From the NCBI GenBank assembly GCA_002387325.1, contig DGIN01000029.1, positions 1 through 27,798 of the forward strand: a DNA stretch of 27,798 nucleotides, read 5' to 3'. How positions within the stretch are numbered: the stretch's first letter is position 1; every line of letters begins with the position of its first letter. Positions 14,666-24,100 of this stretch are shown here, piece by piece. Position numbers and translations under genes: made by a program. Source of the stretch: Bacteroidales bacterium UBA4621. Its GTDB lineage: Bacteria; Bacteroidota; Bacteroidia; Bacteroidales; Paludibacteraceae. A model generated the notes under the pieces. The model was not told the origin of the DNA, did no database searches, and was given only the letters and a program-made list of their open reading frames with translations.

Positions 14666-14694
14666 ATTTTTCTTGCCGTTTGCGGCATAGGAGA
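14666..14694. repeat. Dispersed hairpin repeat, copy 2
   Basis: ATTTTTCTTGC followed by CGTTTGCGGCATAGGAGA resembles 10140-10168 in the same orientation. The hairpin TGCCG-TTTG-CGGCA here corresponds to TGCTG-CTTG-CAGTA there, with one compensatory pair. Both copies lie downstream of a minus-strand gene. Confidence 0.6.
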
Positions 14695-14749
14695 TTATCT
14701 GCATTCCCTATCCTATGGAGGGTTATGGGAGGTCTCTAAGTACAAAATA

Positions 14750-14778
14750 AGGGAAAGGAGACACGGTCTCTTTTCCCT
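14750..14778 (-). terminator. rpmH terminator
   Basis: AGGGAAAGGAGAC (14750-14762) pairs with GTCTCTTTTCCCT (14766-14778) across a 3-nt loop, with one G-T pair in 13. Read on the minus strand it is followed by TTATTTTGTACTT, an adequate U-rich tract. It lies 32 bp past the rpmH stop. Confidence 0.8.
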
Positions 14779-14809
14779 GTATTGGTATGTATCTAATTAG
14801 ATAAACTAA

Positions 14810-14968
14810 TTAATACTTGTGGCGACCTTCGTCAGCAACGGTCAGTTTTTTACGACCATGAGCACGACGGGCAGCCAATACGCGGCGACCGTTAGCGGTA
14901 GCCATTCTCTCGCGGAAACCGTGTTTGTTACGACGCTTGCGTTGTGAGGGTTGGAATGTACGTTTCAT
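14810..14968 (-). CDS. rpmH: 50S ribosomal protein L34
   Basis: The 52-aa protein reads MKRTFQPSQRKRRNKHGFRE, then RMATANGRRVLAARRAHGRK, ending KLTVADEGRHKY. The first part is the nearly invariant L34 signature. The extended acidic/His tail after the core is typical of Bacteroidetes L34. L34 is a structural protein of the large subunit. It has its own promoter (15092-15122) and terminator (14750-14778), so it is a monocistronic unit, divergent from recO. Confidence 0.97.
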   Translation of the reverse strand: MKRTFQPSQRKRRNKHGFRERMATANGRRVLAARRAHGRKKLTVADEGRHKY

Positions 14969-15091
14969 CTCTGTTTATCAGGTTTGTGCCCAATCCAAAC
15001 TATCTCGCAATCCGCTGCGAAACACCTTGTAGGGCGGGTTCTATATATACATTTATCCGTTCCGTCTTAGCCGTTAGACGAAAAGCGACTG

Positions 15092-15122
15092 CAAAATTAC
15101 TGTTTTTTTTCGACATAGCAAA
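15092..15122 (-). promoter_or_regulatory. rpmH promoter
   Basis: On the minus strand, TTTG (15119-15122), 19 bp, then TAATTTTG (15092-15099) fits the Bacteroidetes consensus. The predicted start near 15085 gives a leader of about 117 nt before the rpmH ATG. Confidence 0.75.
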
Positions 15123-15172
15123 ACTTTTGCGTATTTTTTTGTCCGAACAGCAGGTATCTCGTTTTTTTGTTG

Positions 15173-15180
15173 TACTTTTG
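15173..15180 (+). promoter_or_regulatory. recO -7 element
   Basis: TACTTTTG matches the -7 consensus 20 bp before the recO ATG. No good -33 TTTG lies at 19-21 bp upstream, so this may be a weak promoter. The leader would be very short. Confidence 0.5.
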
Positions 15181-15200
15181 TATTTGTAATTCATTCTTCT

Positions 15201-15794
15201 ATGCTCACTACCACCGAAGCCATCGTTCTCAGTTTGCAGCCCTACAACGACAAAGCACACATTCTACACGCTTTCACGCGCAAGAGCGGGCGCATAAACT
15301 ATATAGTATATGGTATCGGTCGTAAAAAAAGTGCTGCACAGTACGCTCCGCTTTCCTTGGTAGAACTCACCGCCGATATGCAGCCTAACCGCTCATTCCA
15401 GACACTCCGCCAGACACGTCTCACATATATCCCTACTCAACTTCCAACCGATTTGCGCCGCCGGACAGTAGCCCTTTTCCTTGCAGAAATACTCTATCGC
15501 ACCCTTCGGCATCCGATGGAAGACCCTGCTCTGTTTGACTACTTGTCCGATATGACGCAAGAATTGGACACCACTCCGAATCCCGAAAATCTGCACATCC
15601 GTTTCTTGGTCGGTTTAGCCGTACAAATGGGGTTTGGAATTGATGCCGAGGTTCATCCCGAACTGCTACAAATCCCCTCTACCCGACAAGAACGGCAAAG
15701 ACAAGTACAAGCCCTCTGCAACTACTTCGCTGACCAAATAGAGGACTGGCAAGTTCCCCGCTCTCTTGATGTGTTAATGGAACTATTTGATTGA
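15201..15794 (+). CDS. recO: DNA repair protein RecO (compact form)
   Basis: RecO works with RecF and RecR to load RecA on SSB-coated single-stranded DNA. The N-terminal OB-fold is clear: TEAIVLSLQPYNDKAHILHAFTRKSGRINYIVYGIGRKKS. A helical middle follows (RRRTVALFLAEILYRTLR, LHIRFLVGLAVQMGFGIDAE), and the protein ends PRSLDVLMELFD, like other Bacteroidales RecO. At 197 aa it is some 45 residues shorter than the roughly 240 aa usual in the group. The loss is between the GFG segment and the final helix, where relatives carry an insert before the terminal helices. No zinc-binding Cys cluster is present. It converges with the minus-strand gene ending at 15799, only 4 bp away. Confidence 0.88.
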   Translation: MLTTTEAIVLSLQPYNDKAHILHAFTRKSGRINYIVYGIGRKKSAAQYAPLSLVELTADMQPNRSFQTLRQTRLTYIPTQLPTDLRRRTVALFLAEILYRTLRHPMEDPALFDYLSDMTQELDTTPNPENLHIRFLVGLAVQMGFGIDAEVHPELLQIPSTRQERQRQVQALCNYFADQIEDWQVPRSLDVLMELFD

Positions 15795-15798
15795 TATT

Positions 15799-17709
15799 CT
15801 ATAATGTCACCCGCAAGAGCAGATGTACATCGGTGCGTGTAGCCGCTGCCATAGAACGGAACACCTGCCATTCCTTGCAATAAACAGTCTCACTCACACG
15901 CAAATAAAGTCCCAACTGCCTGATAATCTGCCAACGCATATTCAGATACACCCGTCCGCCCCTGCCATAGACAGCGGGGATAGAATAACCGTACAGCACA
16001 TCATTCTCATAATTGTAAATACGATTGTTCCAATTGCGGGCATCAAACCCCTGTAGCCGCACCTGCAACGTAAGCGGTATGGCTGCAAACGTGTATTGCA
16101 CGTCTTGGTACACGCTCACGCCCCACGTCAATGCGTGCGTACTATCGCACACCATATTCGCATCGGCTTGCGTACGCACCCGCCAACCGGAATCTGCCCA
16201 ATTGAACTGATAACGTGCACTATACGTCCCGCGTTTGGCTTTCTCCCTTGCCCGCAAACGCAGGCGCATATTCCACCTCTCGCCGGGTATATACACCGTT
16301 TCCGCCATTGCATCATAACCCAATGAAGGCGCATACGGGATACCATACTTGATACCTGCAAAACGGAACACATCGCCATAGACCGCCCAACGCCAATGCT
16401 TCTGCCGGGAAATTTCCATACCGAGATACGCACCATTCTCGTCATTCAGCCGCGAAGTTTCCGAGAATGCATACCCCAACGTATTGTCAAACCACTGCGA
16501 ATAGTAACGATACAGCAACAGAAAACCCACCCCCTGCGTGGGTGTTACACGGCTGCCAACCTCCAATCCTACACCCCAGTGCCGGTTTTGTGCCGCAGCC
16601 ACCTCACCAAACACATCAAACAGACCGTAATTATACCGGAAATTCACCCCTAATACCGCCTGTTGCCGTCCGCGAAAATAGTGGGCATTGTAGCGCATAT
16701 CACGATACGGATACACGGAATCCGAATAGAGGTTCTCCACAGCAGTAACCCCTATTTTCAAACGCCTGTAGCGCATCGTTATGTTGGTCCCGAGAATATG
16801 ATGACGCACACTGTCGCGCGTCTTTTGCAGAGAATAGAGTGCTGACCAGTCAATATGCACGTTACCTGTTTTCCATGCGATAGTGATGCCTGCCCCGTGT
16901 AATCCGCTGCCATCCACACCGCTATATTTGCGAAGCCCGTCCGCCCTATTACCCGCATTGAGTACATACGCCGACTTACCCGTACGAAAGGCATTGGCAA
17001 GCACTATTCCCTGACCGAAAGAGGCTTGGTAGTTCCCTGCCACCACTGTGCGCACACGCCCCATATCATTGAGTTGAACATAACCGCCATACTCCAAATC
17101 GGCGGCTTGTCCTCCTGCCGGACGGCGTAAGTTAAGACCGAACTGCACCCTATTCCGGTAGTTAAACTTATACCGTGTCTGCACAAACATCGGGTCGCCG
17201 GTATAGTTTTCCGCATTGCGGACATCTATGCGGGAATTTATCTCGTGCTTTGCATAGCGGAACACCTCATGCGGATTCAGTTTGCCGGTAATTTCCACAG
17301 GAGCAACATACGCAAATGCCCGCAGATTGCGTATATCATAGTCTTGCAGACAATTGATTAACTGCAATTCCGCCATTGACTGCATTGGGTGCTGGTAAAC
17401 ATATAGCAGAATGGCATCTATCTGTGCATTATTCAAGAAACGAAGCCGTTCCAAATCTTCTGCTTGTGCAGCATTCAGGTTAATCGGGTGTGCTGCCAAG
17501 TCCAACAAATCTTCCTGCAATTCCTCATAATCTACCGCTCCCACCTCTGTCAGTTGCTCATACACATCGCCTATCACATTGTCCAGCCACTCCCTGTCTC
17601 CTGCATATACGACCATCACACTCAGCAGACACAACCATATTGACAAAAAACGGGACAAACGGAAACGGATAATAGCATTAAGCCATTGGGGTGGCAGAAA
17701 TACCGCCAT
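15799..17709 (-). CDS. Helix-hairpin-helix domain outer-membrane beta-barrel-like protein
   Basis: The 636-aa protein starts with an export signal (hydrophobic core FLSIWLCLLSVMVVYAG, cleavage near 37). A ComEA-like helix-hairpin-helix repeat follows at about 75-130 (INLNAAQAEDLERLRFLNNAQIDAILLY, then MAELQLINCLQDYDIRNL). The remaining 500 residues look like alternating beta strands rich in Tyr, Arg, Asn and Gly (RYKFNYRNRVQFGLNLRR, YGGYVQLNDMGRVRTVVAGNY), ending in VHLLLRVTL, an outer-membrane barrel type of last strand. Its job is unknown; HhH domains usually bind DNA, so a role in DNA handling at the outer membrane is only a guess. The ATG at 17709 lies inside the upstream kinase gene (32-bp overlap), the last gene of the ruvA-sprA-kinase cluster. 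Confidence 0.8.
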   Translation of the reverse strand: MAVFLPPQWLNAIIRFRLSRFLSIWLCLLSVMVVYAGDREWLDNVIGDVYEQLTEVGAVDYEELQEDLLDLAAHPINLNAAQAEDLERLRFLNNAQIDAILLYVYQHPMQSMAELQLINCLQDYDIRNLRAFAYVAPVEITGKLNPHEVFRYAKHEINSRIDVRNAENYTGDPMFVQTRYKFNYRNRVQFGLNLRRPAGGQAADLEYGGYVQLNDMGRVRTVVAGNYQASFGQGIVLANAFRTGKSAYVLNAGNRADGLRKYSGVDGSGLHGAGITIAWKTGNVHIDWSALYSLQKTRDSVRHHILGTNITMRYRRLKIGVTAVENLYSDSVYPYRDMRYNAHYFRGRQQAVLGVNFRYNYGLFDVFGEVAAAQNRHWGVGLEVGSRVTPTQGVGFLLLYRYYSQWFDNTLGYAFSETSRLNDENGAYLGMEISRQKHWRWAVYGDVFRFAGIKYGIPYAPSLGYDAMAETVYIPGERWNMRLRLRAREKAKRGTYSARYQFNWADSGWRVRTQADANMVCDSTHALTWGVSVYQDVQYTFAAIPLTLQVRLQGFDARNWNNRIYNYENDVLYGYSIPAVYGRGGRVYLNMRWQIIRQLGLYLRVSETVYCKEWQVFRSMAAATRTDVHLLLRVTL

Positions 17710-18181
17710 CCGTAGTGTGGCGGATGATATAGTAGGGTACGCATATTTTTTTTATTTCCTGCTCATAACGGTGGAATAGTTCGAGACGGACCGCTTCACC
17801 ACCGTTCTCACGTACAGGGTCTTCCACCCATGGTATGTCAGGATAAAGAAGCAAATAGACATCTTGTTTGTATTGTTGCATTGCCTCCAAAACATAGTTC
17901 GGAGTGCTACCATAGCAGTAATCAAACCAAACACGAGTGATGATGAGATCGGTATCGAAGAAAACAACGCCGTTGCCCGTATTGTCTGCATAGGTCTTCA
18001 GTTGCTCTATCTGGCGGCGGGCTATGGCACACACATCATCGTAAGTATAATCTCTGCCCAACCGCTCCACATACTCCCGCGCATATTCGGGGACACAAAT
18101 ACCCTTATAGCGTTGTGCCAACTGTTGCGCCAACGTGGACTTACCCGTTGATTCGGGACCTATGATACCGACCTTGAACAT
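17678..18181 (-). CDS. NadR-like ribosylnicotinamide kinase domain protein
   Basis: The 167-aa P-loop protein carries Walker A GPESTGKST (8-16), PEYAREYVER (31-40) and a DTD acidic motif (76-78) in VVFFDTDLIITRVWFDYCYG. This combination matches the C-terminal kinase domain of NadR, which phosphorylates nicotinamide riboside in NAD salvage; the N-terminal adenylyltransferase domain is absent. Other members of this ATPase family have no assigned substrate, so function is inferred. It starts 14 bp after the sprA stop and overlaps the next gene by 32 bp, so it sits in a compact operon. No pnuC transporter is adjacent. Confidence 0.82.
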   Translation of the reverse strand: MFKVGIIGPESTGKSTLAQQLAQRYKGICVPEYAREYVERLGRDYTYDDVCAIARRQIEQLKTYADNTGNGVVFFDTDLIITRVWFDYCYGSTPNYVLEAMQQYKQDVYLLLYPDIPWVEDPVRENGGEAVRLELFHRYEQEIKKICVPYYIIRHTTDGGISATPMA

Positions 18182-18195
18182 TATGAATCACAGCA

Positions 18196-21100
18196 TCACC
18201 GTGTGAGCATCAGTTTGATATTGATACCTACATTATCCGCCTTGATCGGATAAGAGGATGAGATAAGCGGAGTAGTACCTTGGTGATCATAGAAGAGTTG
18301 CAGATTCACTTTTTGTGACAATACATAGTCGGCACTGATCTTGATAGCAAACACTTTGTTGCCGCTCGATGCCTGCGTTATACCTTCCTCAACTTTTCGC
18401 AGCAGCGTCTTTATATCTTTGTACGATATATCCACGTTGAGTTTGAGATCGTTGCTGACTTTCTTCTGCCCGCCGCCTTTCTTCTTGGTGATAAAACTGA
18501 GGTTCTTAATGGTATAGCCGCCACCTATGACAAACTCGTTGGTGTGTCCCTCGGTAAGTTGCACGCTCGTTACGTTGAGTGCAAGGTTGCGTTGCTTGCG
18601 GTACTCGAACTTGCAAGAGAGGGAGTTTTTCATAGATAGGTTCAAACCTATAAGCGGCGAAAAAGCCTCTGTAAGAGACACATTAGAAATGTCGTAAGCC
18701 GATGAAGGTACAGGTTTGTCGGTAGTAACATCGCGCACGAAACCTACCATTTTATTACTAGTCTGACCATCAAGCGGCACCCACGTAGAGTAACTGCCAT
18801 AACTGCCAATCGAATACTTGCAGGTATAAGCATGAGTGAGCGTTACAGAGCGGAAATGGTCGCGCATCCACGGCAGTTTGCCCAATCCATCGTAGGTAAC
18901 CGACCAGTTGGGTAACACGCGCAAAATACCCAGGAACGGATTAAGGCTCATTGAGTTGGCATTACGCCCCGTATATGCGGCCAAGAATGCCGGCACAAGT
19001 ACATCCGCAGAGTTCTTCGCCACCGAACCTTGGGACGGGGCATAGACCTGTCCGCCGGGAAGCACACCTTTCATAAAGCCCGTGGTCGGGTACAGGACAC
19101 CATTATACTGCGCCTGTACACGACCTTGCATTACATCCAAATTTTGCAGAAACCGGTCATAGGTAGCGTTGGCAAAGTTATCCTCCTGCGTACCAATCTT
19201 GCTGAAAGCCGTACCGATAGCCACTTGTGTGATATTGAATGACCCTGTCATATTCTCCTGCAACTGGTCATAGGAATAGATAATAGAAGTGGAGTTGGCA
19301 AAATAACGCTTGCCATTGACCTGTATTTTCAGTCCCGGCAACGGCTCAAGGGTAATTTTGAGGTCAAAATCACTGGTAAAAGCGCGTGTAGCAGGTTGCA
19401 CTACCGCAGTGTCGCCCGACAACCAGCCGTTCTCTTTGGCGCGGTTGACAAAATCGGCAGGTATAAAACCGAAAGCAAAATCGAAACCCGGTGCATACAA
19501 TCCATCCGCACGGCGTTGACCCATAAAACCCGCCTCGGGATTGAAACCCGGTACGGTCATCGAATTGGTCTCGCGATAAGTAACCTGCACGCGGCGGACC
19601 ATAGTGCCGATGTAAGCAAAAATATCCCCTGCCACCTGTGCGGGGGTACGCAGATTGGGGTCTTTGGTTGTAATGGTCAGTACCATCGCCTCGCAATCGG
19701 CTTTCGGCGTTATTTTCACCTTGGTGTTTCCACTCGGTTTGAACGATACCGGTATGCGGTGTCCTGCACTATCGGTAGCCGTTATGGTTAGCAACTCAGA
19801 ATTGAGACGGTGGGTTATCTCCATAGTCTTGCCACGCTCGGCTTTGACAGTCTCCGAATAAGTTTTCGGGCGGAAAGCACGGCGCGTCTGACGCCTGGTA
19901 TAGAGTTGCGTCATCTGTTTCCAGTACTTGGATTTACCGTAGAGCGTCTCGAAGTTGATACCACCATCCACCTGCCATGACTGAAGCGAAGAAATGGTAT
20001 TACCCAAATCGCTTTCCGAGGTAGTCTGTGCGGTGCGTGCCCAATTGTAAGTCGCATTATACGAGGCATTTGCCGACAAGGCTTCTAAATAGGGGATACG
20101 ATTGAGCGGTACATTCCAACTTGTCGTGAATACCTGCTGGTAGGTATAAGGACTACCCCATTTGGCAAGGCTGCGCTGTATCGTATCGCGCCAAGCCTCA
20201 TAGTAGTCATTAGTGAATGCATAGTCTCGCAGAATCTCCGGAGCATAGTAACCTTCATCAATAGTGGAGTTCATAGCCGATTGGAAAGAGAACTTCATAT
20301 TCTTGGTCAGGTCATACTTGAAATCGAAGTTCCGATCCCACGTAAAGTCTTTGGAGAAAGTCAAGTCCATTTGGTTGCCTGCCGATGCGGTAAGATCACG
20401 CATCTTCATATGTGAAAATGTGCGGTGCATATTGGTAGAGAATGCCCACGACTGCGGCAGATAGTAGAAATTCATCTCTTTGAGAAACTTCACTTTTTGC
20501 ACTTTCTGCACTTTCTTGAACGGCTCCCATGGCTGCGGATTGAATGAATAGGCATAGTTGAACGACCCCTTGTGGTCGGTGGTTACATTCTTCTCCATAT
20601 CCGGAGTATGCTCGTTCTGCTTGTTGTATGAAGCGGAAATGGAGAAATTGGCAGGGTCATAGAACATATCCCGTTTCTTCGACTTGATATTCACCTTCAT
20701 ATTCGTGACCGAGAAAGAGGTGGATTCCTGCACAGTGTTTGACATCGTACGGATAGAATCGCGTTGCTCTTTATCTTCGTAGGTATCAAGAGTCTCTTTG
20801 AGCTTGATGTCGGTATCAAGCGGATCGTAGTCAGGCGACAACGTCTCATTGGAATATGAAACGTAGAGCGGCATCTGGATACGCGCTTTTTCAGGGAACA
20901 GACGTCCGGCCTCCAAAGCAGCACTGACAGATAACTGATAGATATTATCCATATTCCGGTCTAACACATTCGATTCTATGGAGCCATATCCCGCTGTTTC
21001 CAAACGTCCGGCCACATTCACTTGGGCTATATCGCTCACTGCCAGAGCCGCATTGACCATGGCTGCCACACCGCCCTGCTCGTTGAATTCGCTCAGACGC

Positions 21101-24100
21101 AGTTCATTCACCCAAATCTCGCCCGAAACATCGTGCGTACCCGAGTTGCGTACACCTATCATAATGCACTCTACATTCTCCAAAGTAGGGTTACCCAAGA
21201 CGGTTATCTTGTTTTGAGGCTTCCCGCTCGCATCATCATATACTATATAAGGTATATTATTTCCCACATCGCTATTTCCTGCCCGTTTGGCTTTGTTGCG
21301 TGCCGTTTTGGCATTGGTCAGAACAGAGAACGGAAAATCGAACATATTATCCTGCGGCCATACTTTCCAACGGTCGGCTTCATTATCATTGCTGTATAAT
21401 CCCGCTTCTGTCAGATGGAGCGGAATCTCGTATTCGTAATAGTTGTTCTTCAGGTCGGTACCCAGACGGATGAAGCAACTCAAGTCGCCGTCTTGCAGAT
21501 CGGGGTCGATATTCTCCATCTTCTCCGCATGCACGAACATCTGCAGATTCTTGTAGTTGCGCATATCGTAGCCCGTATTCTTATAGACAGCACGTGCATC
21601 TTTCGGACTCAGATTGGTAACACGCATAACCATCGCCTGTTCGTTAAGCGGAATAAGCGTAGCCTGACCGGGGTCGGTCTGGCGGCTCACCCCCGGCGGC
21701 AGTACATAGTTGACGGGGGTACGGGAGGAGTTTTCCTCTATATTTACCGCTTGTACATTGAGTTGCGCACCCGTATTGACAGCAGCACCAATCGGATAGA
21801 GGGTTTTGGTATAGTTGCGCCACTCACCTCGTACCAGATCCAACGTTGCCAAACGAAGGTGCGTCTCGTGCGAACAGCCTGTCAGATAGATACGCATAAA
21901 ACGTATAGACTTGAAATTACGTATCGAACCGACAGTCTTCACATCGCTGCTGTCACCGCGCAAAGGTATCTTGAACTGATACCATGTAACCTCTTGCGTC
22001 GAGCCGTTGCGCAACTTGACATTTTCAACCTTCTTCTCAGTGATATGCTGGCGTCCCACCTCCATCATATCAGGGCGGAGCAATACCTTGTATTGGTAGT
22101 ATTTCTCATATTCGTTGAGGGTATTGTCACTGTTGATATCCTCTATGTCCGGTTGCAACGTAGAGGCGGTACCGTAACTCTCGGTCTGCGACTCGGTGTC
22201 GGGCGAGTTGCCCTCCGTACCGTTGTAGTGCTTGTATCGGTTAAGAACAGACACCTCCTGTTGGTCGAAATCCGTACCGCGGTAGTAGTGGAAATTATCG
22301 CCCGCAGGGTCGTTGAGCGGTGAGAATGCATCCATATTCCATGCAGCCAACACATCAGCGGAAACTGTATTGCGCAGAGTCTCTATATACGTCTTGTAAA
22401 CTCCGTAATTCATCTCGTCCGCCGTACTCAGACCGTTGAGACCCACATCCTGTTTGACACGCGCACCCGCCTCGTTGGAAAAAGCGGTAACCGTCGAATT
22501 GGTACGCGGGACACGCCCCCAAACGGTAGTATCCACGCTGTTGACATCATTGTCGGAGATAGGCAGACCATGTTCAAACGATTTCTTCCCGTCCCGCAGA
22601 ATATCTTCGGATATATCACCGAGGTTGATGTACATCTCCCCATCGTACCCGTCAGGATTGGTGAGCGCAGGATCCATCATCCAAAACTCGATATACTCGA
22701 TATTCGATTTCTCAAAATCGGTATTATCCAATTTGCGCATCATTCCACCCCAGCGTTTCTTGGGATCTTTCAGTTTTCCGGTAACAGGGTCTATCTCGCT
22801 TGCTACAACATTATAAGGACCGCGCTCTTCCGGATAGAAACTCAGATTGAGAACGCTCAATTTGGTATCTGCATTTGCAACCTGCGTCTTGCTGGGATAA
22901 ATCTCTTTTTCATAGACAATACGTGTGCGATGGTCGGACATCGCATCCGGATCGTTCTTGATATGCTGAGGGGTGTTGGTCTGAGGATAACCGAAGATAG
23001 GATCTACCGTGTACCACGCCAGCAAAGCACGGTTCTTACCGTACTCGACATTGTTACTCAGTTTGGATTCTTCAAACGAACTCGGTGTCGAAGCCAAAAA
23101 CCAATAACTCGGATAATGGACATCTATATTCGTGGTCGTGGACTCAAAATCATCAATATACGATGTTCCAACGGAGCCGACATCCCGTGTATGTCCCGGA
23201 ATAAGGTGGGCAAACTCGGCATTCACTTGGAAAGTAGAGGGCGTACTCGCTGTTATCCATGGTATCTTGTCTATTGCATTGGTCAGCCATTGCATCTCCG
23301 TTTTCCAACTGCCGTTCACACCCCATATAGTGTTTGCCAACGGCTCGCTGCCTGTATTCACTTTGGTGGTCAGCGGACGCTCCCGCAGGTGCATAATCGT
23401 CCCGCCTACAACCAGATCGGGATTGAACTCATATTCCAGATGGGCGCCGAACAGACTCTTGCGCTGCATAGAAAATGTGGACTGATTTTCCAACTTCACA
23501 TCCACATTCGTACCCGATTCCAGAATGGACTGATTGAGAATCGTAACCGTTCCCATTGTATAGTCCACGGTATAGTCCACGTTCTCTATCAGCGTCGCAC
23601 CGCCTGCGGTAACAGTAACACTCCCACGCGGCACATTCATTGCGTTGAGACGTATCTCGCTGCCGCTCGTACCTTTGTACTTGCCCGTGAGGTGGAACTT
23701 GTTTTTTTCCGTCATCTCCTGTGCCACCACAAGAGTTGAGTCGTACAACTCCTGGAATACATACTTGTCAGCAATGGCTGTATTCCCGATAGCATTGCGC
23801 AAATGGCTGCCGAAAGGTTCCAAAACAGGGAAAATCACACGCCCGTTACTCGAATAGACGGTCATATTCTCTATATAGTCGAACTTGCCGTCCGGGTATG
23901 GGTTGTTCTTGCTGTCCAACCTGTCCAAATTCATCACGCGGAGCAACTGCTTGCCCGCTACAGCACCCGCCGTCAGGTATTGCATATCCGTACCTACCGA
24001 GTCGTTCCGGTAGGTAACATACAACTCAAACTTGTCCGACGATATGGAACTGGCACCGAGGGAATAGATATTTTTCATCATCAAATCCCACGTGCCGGCA

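Larger units (their letters stand above)
14485..14809. other. Intergenic region between rpmH and rbfA
   Basis: About 325 bases contain ATTATGCATTATGCATTG (14517-14534), the second copy of a dispersed hairpin repeat (14666-14694), and the rpmH terminator (14750-14778). I could not find a TAnnTTTG box for rbfA on the minus strand. No coding sequence is seen. Confidence 0.6.

Noticed and set aside
21415..22323. 302-codon plus-strand frame, and others like it, opposite sprA
   Set aside because: sprA is a single uninterrupted conserved frame of about 2490 codons; the plus-strand frames are its shadows.
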